A DNA stretch of 64,000 nt from T1Sed10-7 sp047921175 (GTDB lineage Bacteria > Actinomycetota > Nitriliruptoria > Nitriliruptorales > Nitriliruptoraceae): positions 1 to 64,000 of the forward strand of contig JBLRWQ010000006.1 in NCBI GenBank assembly GCA_047921175.1, in the 5' to 3' direction. Each line of letters starts with the position of its first letter. Positions within the stretch are counted from its first letter, which is position 1. Position numbers and translations under genes: made by a program. Under the pieces are notes generated by a model that ran no database searches, was not told the origin of the DNA, and saw only the letters and a program-made list of their open reading frames with translations. Positions 1 through 8,146 of the stretch are shown here, one piece after another.

Positions 1-193
1 CCCGACAGACCGTCGGTCGTGAGGCTGGGTCCCGGGGCGGCCGACGGCCGCGCCAGGCGTGGAGCTGCTCGTAGCAACGGCCGGAGAACCGGACGACCGG
101 CTGCCCGGCCCCGAGCGGCAGCCAGACGAGCGACACGCCGCTGCCCGTGCTCGTTGCGGGGGCCGGTGGCGCGACCGGCGGCTCGGTGGTCAT
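1..193 (-). CDS. Partial CDS, conserved protein of unknown function (3' end outside window)
   Basis: The reading frame begins with an ATG at 193 and runs off the left edge of the window, giving 64 codons. The start overlaps the stop of the upstream membrane-protein gene as ATGA, so the two are probably translationally coupled. After a Pro/Ala-rich N-terminus of about 20 residues comes VSLVWLPLGAGQPVVRFSGR, which resembles the opening strand of small actinobacterial proteins beginning WLPLGAGG..VR.NGR. From memory that family has no assigned function, so none is given here. It would be the third gene of the operon that starts at 1100. Codon use matches the neighbours. Confidence 0.6.
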   Translation of the reverse strand, partial: MTTEPPVAPPAPATSTGSGVSLVWLPLGAGQPVVRFSGRCYEQLHAWRGRRPPRDPASRPTVCR

Positions 194-678
194 GACCGCG
201 ATACGGCGAGGTCGTGCCGGACCGTGGGCAGGAGCGGCAGGACCACCAGCCCGGCACCGACGATGAACATCAGCGGTTGCAGGAACGTCCGCTCCGTGAT
301 CAGGAGCAGCTGCACCACGATCCAGGCCATCAGCGCGACCCCGATCGCCAGCGAGACCATCCAGGACCAGTGGTGCCCCGTACCCCGCTCCAGAGCAGCG
401 GCCACCGCGAGGTTCCCGCGACGATGCACGCCGACCGCTGCGACCATCGCCGGCACACCGAGCCCCAGCGACAGCAGCAGCCCCGGCCACAGGAACGTCG
501 TGAACGGCGTGGCGGCCAGGATCTCGGTGCCCATCCCGACGAACCCGCCGGAGGTGTCCGCCAGGAACGCGGCACCGCCCCCGACCGCGCTGATGCCCTG
601 GAAGGCGAGCAGGGCGGTCAGGACCCGCACCGTGGCCGGGCGGGTGCGGCCGGCATCCATCGAGGTCGCACCGGTCAC
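190..678 (-). CDS. Small integral membrane protein, 162 aa
   Basis: About four hydrophobic segments are visible, near residues 18-38, 55-85, 105-128 and 132-152, with a short charged N-terminus. This suggests a four-helix inner-membrane protein. No catalytic motif is recognisable. The ATG at 678 overlaps the stop of the gene at 675-1100 (ATGA), and its own stop overlaps the next start at 193, so it sits in the middle of a coupled three-gene operon. Its layout resembles the DoxX-like or other small four-TM families, but I cannot assign it. Function is unknown. Confidence 0.7.
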   Translation of the reverse strand: MTGATSMDAGRTRPATVRVLTALLAFQGISAVGGGAAFLADTSGGFVGMGTEILAATPFTTFLWPGLLLSLGLGVPAMVAAVGVHRRGNLAVAAALERGTGHHWSWMVSLAIGVALMAWIVVQLLLITERTFLQPLMFIVGAGLVVLPLLPTVRHDLAVSRS

Positions 679-1100
679 CGTGCTGCCGCCGAGGATGTCG
701 GCACGTCCGAGGGCGCCGGCGTGGCGTCGACGGCCGCAGCGCGGCCACCGTGGCGGACCAGGGCCGCTGCCACCGCGACCGTCGCGACCGTGAGGACCGC
801 GAACATCGCGACCATCGCCCTGTCACCCGACTCGGCGTAGTAGCCGGCGGAGTTGACGGTCGTGTACCCGAGCGCGCCGACCGCGACCGCCGCGAGTGGT
901 CTCCCGACCCTGCTGGACCGCAGCAGCGTCACGCCGGCGGCGATCAGGAGCCCTGCCGCGGCCAGCTCCGCGACGACGTGGAACCAGATGTCCAGGCGGC
1001 CCTCGTCGACCTCGGGGACCTGGCCGGTCCCGAGCAGCAGCGCCCACAGCACCGCGATGGCCACGCCGACCAGCAGCAGGAACCAACCGATCGGCTTCAT
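675..1100 (-). CDS. Small integral membrane protein, 141 aa
   Basis: I choose the internal ATG at 1100 (MKPIGWFLLLVGV) over an upstream in-frame ATG at 1160, because it begins directly with a transmembrane helix and has GGAG-like bases ahead of it. Four hydrophobic segments can be seen: about residues 4-22, 37-57, 65-80 and 92-113, followed by a polar Ala/Pro-rich tail. The TM1-TM2 loop is acidic (EVDEGRLD). Its stop overlaps the next start, so it is probably the first gene of the 1100-to-1 operon. No function can be assigned. Confidence 0.65.
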   Translation of the reverse strand: MKPIGWFLLLVGVAIAVLWALLLGTGQVPEVDEGRLDIWFHVVAELAAAGLLIAAGVTLLRSSRVGRPLAAVAVGALGYTTVNSAGYYAESGDRAMVAMFAVLTVATVAVAAALVRHGGRAAAVDATPAPSDVPTSSAAAR

Positions 1101-1426
1101 GCTGGCTCCTGGTGCAGTTGCCGCGATCGCGTGCCGGGCTCGTGAACGGGCGGTCCGCACGGCGTCCTCGCCGCCACCTGCGTCGAGCCTGCATGGCCGG
1201 GTTCCGGCGTTGCAGCGCCGCTGGCCTCGTCCTGACGGGCCCTTCGGCCCGACCGCGACACCGGCGGCGCGCGGCCCGGTACGCCTCCGTGGTCACCGGG
1301 TGGCCTCCACCGCACTCGCGGTGCACGCTACGGGTGTGGTCAGTCGGTCCGCAGCACACCGCGCGTGACGTCGGCTGCCGACCCCGCGCTGGCCCCGATG
1401 AGCCCGCGTCCACCGAGGAGGATCCG
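1101..1426. other. Intergenic region between divergent genes
   Basis: This 326-base stretch separates the minus-strand membrane operon (start 1100) from the small plus-strand ORF (start 1427). Open frames that cross it are GC-driven and lack protein-like composition. It should hold the two divergent promoters, but I see no convincing -35/-10 pair. Confidence 0.4.
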
Positions 1427-1666
1427 ATGGGATCCCGTGTCGACAGCATCCGGGAGTGGCGGTACGTCGTGATCGTCGTCGGCTTGACCCTCTACCTCGT
1501 CATCGGGGTGATCGCCTGGACCTGGATGATCGTCTCCGGGATCGCCGCACCGCCGGCGTTCACCACCATCCTGGCGGCCATCACCGGCGCGCTCGCCGGC
1601 ATCGTCACGCCGCTGCGCCCGCCGGGTAGTGGGCGCAGCACCCCGAGCACCAGGGGCACCGACTGA
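1427..1666 (+). CDS. Small membrane protein, 79 aa
   Basis: The ATG at 1427 is preceded by GAGGAGGATCCG, a good ribosome binding site. The product has a polar N-terminus (MGSRVDSIREWR), a strong hydrophobic helix around residues 13-37 (VVIVVGLTLYLVIGVIAWTW), a second hydrophobic stretch near 40-62, and a short Pro/Ser-rich tail. It stands alone between a divergent and a convergent operon. I do not recognise a family; the two-helix layout fits a small membrane-anchored accessory protein. Confidence 0.6.
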   Translation: MGSRVDSIREWRYVVIVVGLTLYLVIGVIAWTWMIVSGIAAPPAFTTILAAITGALAGIVTPLRPPGSGRSTPSTRGTD

Positions 1667-1673
1667 CCTCCTT

Positions 1674-1688
1674 GGCGGGCTGCCCGCC
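1674..1688. terminator. Short GC hairpin between convergent genes
   Basis: GGCGGGC-T-GCCCGCC is self-complementary and lies in the 50-base gap between the stop of the small plus-strand gene (1666) and the stop of the minus-strand permease (1717). It could serve as a bidirectional terminator, but no T-run follows on either strand. Confidence 0.3.
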
Positions 1689-1716
1689 CGTTGGAGCGGG
1701 GACCTGGCCGGGGTGG

Positions 1717-2889
1717 TCACGGGGGTGCCAGCCCGGCTCCACTGGCGTTCGAGTTCCGGCGAGCCACGGTGTCCAGGCCGACCGCGAGCGCGAGGACCAC
1801 GCCGGTGGTCAGCGACCGGGCGGCGGAGGAGACCCCCAGCAGGTCGAGGCCGTTGGCGACCGAACCGACCACCAGCGCGCCGAGCAGGGCCGACCACACC
1901 GACCCGCGACCGCCGAACAGGCTGGTCCCGCCGATCACCGCGGCGGCGATCGCGCCGAGCATCAGGTCCGTGCTGCCGGAGGACTGGTTGACCGCCAGCA
2001 GCCGGGACGCGGCCAGGATCCCCCCACACGCCGCCAGGACCGCCGCCAGCACGAAGGCGGTCACCCGCACGCGCGCCACCGGGATCCCGGCGCGGCGTGC
2101 CGCGATCGCGTTGCTGCCCACCGCGACCGCGTGGCGTCCGAAGCGGGTCCGTCGCACGATCACGTCGAAGCCCGCCACCAGACCGAGGAAGAGCAGGGCG
2201 GCGGTCGGCAGGCCACGATCCTGGTTGAACACGCTCATCGCCGCCGCGCTGGCCCCGGTGATGGCCAGCCAGGGCAGGTGGGCGCGCAGGTCGCGGGCCC
2301 CCCGACGCCACCGGCTGGCGCTGATCGTTGCGGTCGCCACCGCCGTGCCCGCGACGAGCAGCCAGCCCACGGTCGGGGTGACGAACGACCCGGCGATCGC
2401 GATCAACGCCGGGTCGGTGACGTTGACCGTGCCCGTGTCGCCCAGGACGAACAGCAGGGTGCCCTGCCAGGTGAGCAGGCCTGCGAGGGTCACCACCAGG
2501 GACGGGATGCCCACGCGTGTCACCAGGAGCCCGTGCAGCGCCCCGGCGAGCCCGCCGACGCCGAGCCCGGCCACGATCGCCACCGGCGCCGCGAGGCCGT
2601 ACCGGGTGCTGGCCACCGCCACGACCGCAGCACCGAACCCGGACACGGCGCCGACCGACAGGTCGATCTCCCCGATCAGCAGGACCAGGACGACGCCGAT
2701 GGCGATGGTGCCGACCGCCACGATCTGCAGGACGAGGTTGGTGAGGTTGACCGGGGACAGGAAGCGTGGGTTGACCAGCGCCATGGCGATCCAGATCAGC
2801 GCCAACCCGACCGGGGCACCCCACCGGTTGGCGACCTGTCCGGCGATCTGGCGGCCGGCCGCGGCCGGGGTCGGGGTCGCGGCGCTCAT
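1717..2889 (-). CDS. Sugar ABC transporter permease, CUT2 (XylH/RbsC-like)
   Basis: This 390-aa polytopic membrane protein has about ten hydrophobic segments. It carries hallmarks of the ribose/xylose permease family: the segment IGVVLVLLIGEIDLSVGAV (about residues 71-89), in which IDLSVG is diagnostic, and GGTSLFGGRGSVWSALLG near the C-terminus. The ATG at 2889 overlaps the stop of the sugar-binding protein gene (ATGA); an upstream in-frame start at 2934 would lie inside that gene and is rejected. It is the last gene of the operon beginning at 7178. Known family role: forming the membrane channel for a monosaccharide. The only ATPase in the operon is the ABC/kinase fusion at 4695-7178. Confidence 0.9.
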   Translation of the reverse strand: MSAATPTPAAAGRQIAGQVANRWGAPVGLALIWIAMALVNPRFLSPVNLTNLVLQIVAVGTIAIGVVLVLLIGEIDLSVGAVSGFGAAVVAVASTRYGLAAPVAIVAGLGVGGLAGALHGLLVTRVGIPSLVVTLAGLLTWQGTLLFVLGDTGTVNVTDPALIAIAGSFVTPTVGWLLVAGTAVATATISASRWRRGARDLRAHLPWLAITGASAAAMSVFNQDRGLPTAALLFLGLVAGFDVIVRRTRFGRHAVAVGSNAIAARRAGIPVARVRVTAFVLAAVLAACGGILAASRLLAVNQSSGSTDLMLGAIAAAVIGGTSLFGGRGSVWSALLGALVVGSVANGLDLLGVSSAARSLTTGVVLALAVGLDTVARRNSNASGAGLAPP

Positions 2890-4004
2890 CCGGTCAATCC
2901 GATCCGCGCACAGGCCTCCTCCAGCCCGTCGCACAGCTCAGCGACCGTCCACATGCCGTCGGCGACGACCGTGCGGGCGATGGTGTCGCGGGTCACCGCG
3001 ACCGGGGTGAGCCGCAGCGTCGGCACCGGCCCGTGGCCGTTGTCGGTCTGGCTCGTAGCGATGCCGGGCGGCAGCGTCCCGTCCCGGGACAGCACGTAGG
3101 CGACCTCCGCAGCCACCTGCGCCTGGGTGCGGAAGGACTTGAAGACCGTCATGTGCTGGTCGCCGGTGATGATGCGCCGCAGGGCCGCCAGCTCGGCGTC
3201 CTGCCCGGTCGTCGGCGGGATCGGGGACAGCCCCGCCGAACGCATCGCGGCGATGGCGCCGCCGGCCATCGCGTCGTTGGCGCTGTACACCCCGACGATC
3301 GTCTCCCGCCCCAGGGTGGCGATCGCCCGCTCCATGCGCTCCTGCGCCAGCTCCGGTGACCAGTCGGGTACGTCGACCTCCGCACCGATGCCGACCTGTT
3401 GGCTGTCGAAGACCAGGCTGGCCCCGCGGCGGAACTCGGCGGCGTTGGCGTCGGTGGCCGCGCCGTTGAGGACCACGATCCAGCCGTCGTCGATGGTGTC
3501 ACCGACCGCGTCGACGAGCGACTGCGCCTGCAGCATCCCGACCCGCTCGTTGTCGAACGTGATGTGGAAGGTCACGGGTGCGTCGAACAGGATGCGGTCG
3601 TAGGTGATGACGGGCACGCCGGACGCGTCGGCGTGGCGTGCGATGACGCCGGCGGAGACCGCATCGACCGGGTCGAGCACGAGCACCGAGGCGCCGTTGG
3701 TGAGCGCGGCCTCGGCCTGGGCCTGCTGGCGGGCGGCGTCATGGCCGGCGTTGTGCACCATCGCGACGCAGTCCGGGCAGACCTCGGCCAGCCGGGCCTC
3801 GAAGGCGGGCCGGTCCTGGGTCTCGTAGCGGGCGGTCTTCGTCTCGGGGAGCAGGAGCGCGATGCGCGGCCCCTCGCCGTCCGCATCGCTGCAGGCACCC
3901 AGCAGGGTGGCCAGCAGCACGAGCAGCACGAGCAGCGCGACGGCCGGGCCGCGCGCCCGGTGGGCCGCCGCTGTGCGCGTCGCGACCGACGGGTGGGGGC
4001 TCAC
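2886..4004 (-). CDS. Sugar-binding lipoprotein, CUT2 (XylF-like)
   Basis: The GTG at 4004 overlaps the stop of the response-regulator gene (GTGA), which fixes the start. The 372-aa product has a long Arg-rich n-region, a hydrophobic core and a lipobox (TLLGAC), so it should be a lipid-anchored extracellular binding protein. The body matches periplasmic-binding-protein family 4: IALLLPETKTARYE at the start of the fold, a DPVD loop, VYSANDAMAGGAIAA and TGQDAE in the second lobe. These are typical of D-xylose/ribose binding proteins (XylF, RbsB). It is encoded between the response regulator and the permease, so it may act as the extracellular sugar sensor for the kinase fusion as well as the import receptor. 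The ligand cannot be read from sequence. Confidence 0.9.
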   Translation of the reverse strand: MSPHPSVATRTAAAHRARGPAVALLVLLVLLATLLGACSDADGEGPRIALLLPETKTARYETQDRPAFEARLAEVCPDCVAMVHNAGHDAARQQAQAEAALTNGASVLVLDPVDAVSAGVIARHADASGVPVITYDRILFDAPVTFHITFDNERVGMLQAQSLVDAVGDTIDDGWIVVLNGAATDANAAEFRRGASLVFDSQQVGIGAEVDVPDWSPELAQERMERAIATLGRETIVGVYSANDAMAGGAIAAMRSAGLSPIPPTTGQDAELAALRRIITGDQHMTVFKSFRTQAQVAAEVAYVLSRDGTLPPGIATSQTDNGHGPVPTLRLTPVAVTRDTIARTVVADGMWTVAELCDGLEEACARIGLTG

Positions 4005-4702
4005 CGGGACGCTCCGACGAAGCGGTACCCGGCCCGCGGCTCGGTGACGATCAACGCCCGGGCGCCCTCGTCCTCGAGCTTGGCGCGCAGCCGTGCGACG
4101 TACACCCGGGTGTACTCGGTCTGGGTCTCGTAGCCCGGTCCCCACACGCGCCTGAGCAGCGTCGCGTGGGTCAGCAGCACACCGGGGTTGGTCGCGAGCT
4201 CCCGCAGCAGCGCGAACTCCGTCGGGGTCAGATGGACCAGGCTGCCGCTCTTGGTGACCGCGGAGGCGGCCAGGTCGATGCGGACGTCCCCCACCTCGAT
4301 GACGGCGGGCTCGACCTCGGGCCGTGGTGCCGGTCGCGAGCGTCGCAGCGTGGCGTTGATCCGTGCCAGGAGCTCCTCGATGCCGAAGGGCTTGGTGAGG
4401 TAGTCGTCGGCACCGAGGTTGAGGGCGCGGACCTTGTCGGTCTCGCTCCGGCGGGCGGAGATGACGAGGATGCCGACGTTCGAGCGCTCACGGACCTGCT
4501 GGCAGAGGTCGAACCCGTCCACGCCCGGCAGCATCAGGTCCAGCAGCACGATGTCGGGCTCGTGGCGCTCGAGCAGCGTGAGCAGGTCGGCGCCATCCGG
4601 CGAGACGAGCACGAAGTGCCCGCGTGCCAGCAGGTTCGACCGGATCAGGTCGACGATGTTGCGGTCGTCCTCGACCACCAGCACCGTGGTCCGATCATGC
4701 AT
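4001..4702 (-). CDS. OmpR/KdpE-type response regulator
   Basis: This 233-aa protein has a receiver domain (about residues 5-120) with acidic pocket E11/D12/D13, phospho-acceptor D55 in LLDLMLPG and K105 in LTKPFG, followed by a winged-helix output domain (about 135-230) ending AGYRFVG. The TEYTRVYVARLRAKLED helix is KdpE-like. The ATG at 4702 overlaps the end of the ABC/kinase fusion gene by 8 bases, and its stop overlaps the start of the sugar-binding protein, so it is embedded in the sugar operon and is the obvious partner of that kinase. Likely targets are the sugar transport promoters here, including the region at 10611-10682 (inference). Confidence 0.93.
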   Translation of the reverse strand: MHDRTTVLVVEDDRNIVDLIRSNLLARGHFVLVSPDGADLLTLLERHEPDIVLLDLMLPGVDGFDLCQQVRERSNVGILVISARRSETDKVRALNLGADDYLTKPFGIEELLARINATLRRSRPAPRPEVEPAVIEVGDVRIDLAASAVTKSGSLVHLTPTEFALLRELATNPGVLLTHATLLRRVWGPGYETQTEYTRVYVARLRAKLEDEGARALIVTEPRAGYRFVGASR

Positions 4703-7178
4703 CGCCGGCCCCTCCTGCCCCGCTCGAGCTGAGCCCGGCGCGGCTGCTGGCAACCACCTCGGGGGTCGTGTCACGTGGCGGGTCCGCCGGTTCGATCGGG
4801 AGCACCACCTCGAAGACGGTGTGGTGGCCGTCCAGGAGCCGGCAGCTGCCGCCGTGCGCCTCCGCGATGCCGCGCGCGATGGCCAGGCCCAGCCCGGCAC
4901 CGTTGCTGGTGGCGGTGTGGACCCGCGCGTCGAACACGGTCGGGACCAGCTCGGTGGGCACGCCGGGCCCGTCGTCGGTGACGGTGATGACCACCGTGCC
5001 GTTGTCCCGGGTGGTCGCCTGGACCTCCACGTGCTCCCCGCCGTGGCGCACGGCGTTGTCCATCAGGTTCACGAAGACCTGCTCCAGCCGGTCGTGGTCC
5101 GCCCACACCGGTTCCAGGTCCGCGGCGATGTTCAGGTCGATGCGCTCCGGATGACGGACGCAGGCGCGTGCGGCCTCGACCACCAGCCCCAGGTCGGTCC
5201 AGTCCGGCCGGAGCTGCAGCAGGCCGGTCTCGATCGCGGAGGAGTCGAGCAGGTCGGTCACGAGCCGCTCCATGCGGGCCGACTCCTTCGCGATGGCCGC
5301 GAGGAACCGGTGCGTCGACCGCTCGTCCCAGGTCAGGTCCGGCTGCCGCAAGGTCGAGGCGTAGCCGTGGATCGCCGTGAGCGGGGTGCGCAGCTCGTGG
5401 CTGAGCCGCTGCAGCAGGTCGCGCTGCAGCGCCTGCGAGCGGCGGGCGGCCTCGGCTTCCTGCTGGACCCGGTCCAGCTGCTCGCGTTCGATCGCGAGCG
5501 CCAGCGAGCGGACGGCGTCCTCCATCAGCTGGTGGCCGTCGCCGACCAGCCGGTCCGGCTCGGGGTGGCGGACCACCAGCGTGGCGCGGCCGTCGGCGAG
5601 GGGGAGCTGCACGCCGACCACACCGGCTGCGACCTGCCCGGGGGTGGTCGGGACGGGTCGGCTCGCCAGCTCCTCGAGGGCGCCGGTCCCGGTCCCGTCG
5701 AGGGCGGCTGTGGACCACCTCGGGGCCCCGTCGGCCCGGACCACCAGCAGCCCGGCCGCGCCCGCCCCGAGCCCGTGGCACAGCGCCAGCAGGGCGACGG
5801 TCACCCCGCCGTCGGCGCGGCCCGGTCCCGCCAGCGGCTCCAGGATGCCGCGCAGGGACTCCAGCACCCGGTTGCGTCGCGTCGCCTCCTCGAACAGCTG
5901 CTCCCGCTCGATGGCGGCCGCGGTGTGGCCGAGGTACAGCGACAGCAGCTCGAGCTGGTCACCGTTCAGGCGGCCGGCCGTGCTCGAGAACCCGGTGATG
6001 GTGCCGAGCACGCCGCTGCTGCCCACGATCGGTGCGGCCCACACCGCCCGGATGCCGGCGGCGGCGATCGCGTCCCGGTGCGGGCGCCACGACGGGTCCC
6101 GGGTCAGGTCCTCGCAGACCACCAGCTCGCCGCGGCGTGCGGCCTCGCCGATGGTGGCCCCGCGGGCATCGAGGTGGAGCGTCTCCAGTGCGGTGAGCAG
6201 CTCGGTCGGCAGGCCGACGGCGGCGCCGCGGGCGAGCATCGGCACCCCGTCGCGGGTGGTCAGCAGGTGGATGCACAGCTGCTCCTGATCGAGCGCCAGG
6301 GCGGTGGCCGACACCACCAGGGGCAGGGAGACCGTCGGGCCCGCGGCGGACAGCTGTTCCACGAGGCTGCGCAGCCGGTCGAGCTGCCGGCGTGCGACCG
6401 ACTCGGTCTCGACCCCGGACATGAGCGCCTGGACGTCGTCCGGGTGGACCTCGCTGGGCGAGATGACGGCCGCGACCCGCCCTCGCCGCAGCACCACGAT
6501 GCGGTCGGCCAGCGCGAAGGCCTCGTCGAGGTCGTGGGTCACGAGCAGGATGGCCCGGCCGGCCCCACGCGAGCGCCTCAGGCTCGCGGCGACCTCGGCC
6601 CGCCTGCCCACGGCCAGGGCGGCGGTCGGCTCGTCCAGCACGAGCAGCTCGGGCTCGCGGAGCAGGGCCCGTGCCAGGGCGACCTGCTGCTGCTGCCCCC
6701 GCGACAGCCCCGCGACCTCGGTGTGCAGGTCCGGTAGCCGTGCCCCCAGCCGCTGCAGCGCCGCGGTCGCGGCCTCCTGCATGCGGGCCTCGGCCAGCAG
6801 CCCGCGTCCCAGCTCCTGACCGAGGAAGATGTTGGCGACGACGTCGAGATCGTCGCACAGCCCGAGGTCCTGCCAGACCACGGCGGTCCGCACCGGTCGC
6901 GGTCCGGACCGGGGGCGGCGGCCACGTCGACGCCCCGCGGGCTGGCGTGCGGGCAGCGGCACGGCGTCGAAGGTGATGGTCCCGCGGTCGGGCGGCAGCT
7001 CACCGGCGATGCAGCGCACCAGGGTGGTCTTCCCGGCGCCGTTCTCGCCGACCACGGCGACCAGCTCCCCGGGCCGCACCCGCAGCGAGACGTCCTCCAG
7101 CGCCGCCACCCGCCCGAACCGGCGCGTCAGGCCCACGACCTCCAGGCCCCGCGCCGGCCTCTCGGAGGTTGCCACCAC
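4695..7178 (-). CDS. Fusion protein: sugar ABC ATPase - GAF - GAF-like - sensor histidine kinase
   Basis: This 827-aa protein joins two normally separate machines. Residues 12-255 are one complete ABC ATPase: Walker A GENGAGKTT (44-52), Q-loop Q103, signature LSRGQ (158-162), Walker B LLVLDEP (178-184) and switch H215. They most resemble RbsA/XylG/MglA-type sugar ATPases, which usually carry two such cassettes. A basic insertion lies at about 79-97. Residues about 275-430 form a GAF domain and about 440-585 a second GAF-like region. The kinase core follows: H-box SHELRTPL with phospho-acceptor H594, N-box NLMDNAVRHG (near 704), DDGPGVP and GAGLGLA. There is no transmembrane segment. The start is GTG 7178 or 7175, after GGGAG; the open frame continues upstream but has no coding character there. 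The response regulator, binding protein and permease follow with overlaps. Confidence 0.92.
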   Translation of the reverse strand: MVATSERPARGLEVVGLTRRFGRVAALEDVSLRVRPGELVAVVGENGAGKTTLVRCIAGELPPDRGTITFDAVPLPARQPAGRRRGRRPRSGPRPVRTAVVWQDLGLCDDLDVVANIFLGQELGRGLLAEARMQEAATAALQRLGARLPDLHTEVAGLSRGQQQQVALARALLREPELLVLDEPTAALAVGRRAEVAASLRRSRGAGRAILLVTHDLDEAFALADRIVVLRRGRVAAVISPSEVHPDDVQALMSGVETESVARRQLDRLRSLVEQLSAAGPTVSLPLVVSATALALDQEQLCIHLLTTRDGVPMLARGAAVGLPTELLTALETLHLDARGATIGEAARRGELVVCEDLTRDPSWRPHRDAIAAAGIRAVWAAPIVGSSGVLGTITGFSSTAGRLNGDQLELLSLYLGHTAAAIEREQLFEEATRRNRVLESLRGILEPLAGPGRADGGVTVALLALCHGLGAGAAGLLVVRADGAPRWSTAALDGTGTGALEELASRPVPTTPGQVAAGVVGVQLPLADGRATLVVRHPEPDRLVGDGHQLMEDAVRSLALAIEREQLDRVQQEAEAARRSQALQRDLLQRLSHELRTPLTAIHGYASTLRQPDLTWDERSTHRFLAAIAKESARMERLVTDLLDSSAIETGLLQLRPDWTDLGLVVEAARACVRHPERIDLNIAADLEPVWADHDRLEQVFVNLMDNAVRHGGEHVEVQATTRDNGTVVITVTDDGPGVPTELVPTVFDARVHTATSNGAGLGLAIARGIAEAHGGSCRLLDGHHTVFEVVLPIEPADPPRDTTPEVVASSRAGLSSSGAGGAGDA

Positions 7179-7255
7179 CCGCTGCTCCCGCACTCCGGCC
7201 ACCCGATCCACCCGACGGCAGGGTAGAGCCGGCAGGGCTGCCCAGGGCGGGGTCC

Positions 7256-8146
7256 TCAGCCCTTGACGGCACCCGCCATCAGGCCCCGCACGAAGAAGCG
7301 TCCGAGCAGGATGTAGACCAGCAGGGTCGGGATCGCGGCCATCAGGGCCCCGGCCATCTGCACGTTCCACTCCACGATCTGGCTGCCGGCGAGGTTGTTC
7401 AGCGCGACGGTGACCGGCCAGGACTCCGGCCGGGTCAGCACCACCGCGAACAGGAACTCGTTCCAGACGTTGGTGAACTGCCAGATCAGCACGACCGCGA
7501 AGGCCGGCAGCGACAGCGGCAGCATGATGTGCCGGAAGATGCCGAACAGGTTCGCGCCGTCGATCCGCGCCGCCTCGACCATCTCGTCGGGGACCGCGGA
7601 GAAGTAGTTGCGGAAGATCAGCGTGGTGATCGGGATGCCGAACACGATGTGCACGAAGACCAGCCCCGGGACGCCGCCGTACAGGCCCGCCTGCTGCATG
7701 AACTGCACCAGCGGGATGAGGATCGCCTGGTAGGGGATGAACATCCCGAACAGCAGCAACGTGAACAGGATCTCCGAGCCGCGGAAACGCCACTTGGACA
7801 GCACGTAACCGTTGAAGGCACCGAGCACCGCGGAGCCGATCGCGGCGGGGATCGTCAGCTGCAGGGAGTTGACGAGGTTGGGGCGCAGCGCCGTGAAGGC
7901 GGCCTGGAAGTTGTCGAGGTGGAGCCCGGAGGGCAGCTGCCACATCGTCGCGAGGCTGACCTCCTGGAAGGACTTCAGCCCCGTGATCAGCATCACGTAG
8001 ACCGGCAGCAGGTAGAAGACCGAGACGGTCGCGAGCAGCAGCACGCCCAGCGCCCGGAAGGTCCGTGCGCGTGCGGACCGACGCACCTTCGGCAGCGGGG
8101 TGACCGCGGTGGCGTCGCTGGTGGGGGTCGTGACCTGGGCGCTCAC
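7256..8146 (-). CDS. Carbohydrate ABC transporter permease, CUT1 (MalG-like)
   Basis: The GTG at 8146 overlaps the stop of the other permease gene (GTGA). The 296-aa product has six predicted helices and the conserved EAA loop EAARIDGANLFGIFRHIMLP, which docks onto the ATPase, plus the C-terminal FVRGLMAGAVKG typical of MalG/LacG proteins. It forms a heterodimeric channel with the 8143-9030 product. No ATPase gene accompanies this transporter. CUT1 systems in actinobacteria often share an unlinked MsmK/MsiK ATPase, but the ABC domain of the neighbouring fusion (7178) is another candidate. A 77-base gap separates it from that gene on the same strand. Confidence 0.92.
   Translation of the reverse strand: MSAQVTTPTSDATAVTPLPKVRRSARARTFRALGVLLLATVSVFYLLPVYVMLITGLKSFQEVSLATMWQLPSGLHLDNFQAAFTALRPNLVNSLQLTIPAAIGSAVLGAFNGYVLSKWRFRGSEILFTLLLFGMFIPYQAILIPLVQFMQQAGLYGGVPGLVFVHIVFGIPITTLIFRNYFSAVPDEMVEAARIDGANLFGIFRHIMLPLSLPAFAVVLIWQFTNVWNEFLFAVVLTRPESWPVTVALNNLAGSQIVEWNVQMAGALMAAIPTLLVYILLGRFFVRGLMAGAVKG

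Noticed and set aside
4419..6737. Very long plus-strand open frame opposite the ABC/kinase fusion
   Set aside because: It is antisense to a frame with all ABC and kinase motifs. Its translation is Arg/Gly/His/Gln-rich without domains, as expected for the complementary frame in GC-rich DNA.
7179..7943. Upstream extension of the ABC/kinase fusion (in-frame to 7943)
   Set aside because: The extra residues are antisense-like Arg/Ala/His-rich and lie over the CUT1 permease gene. A good GGGAG site and GTG at 7178 mark the real start.
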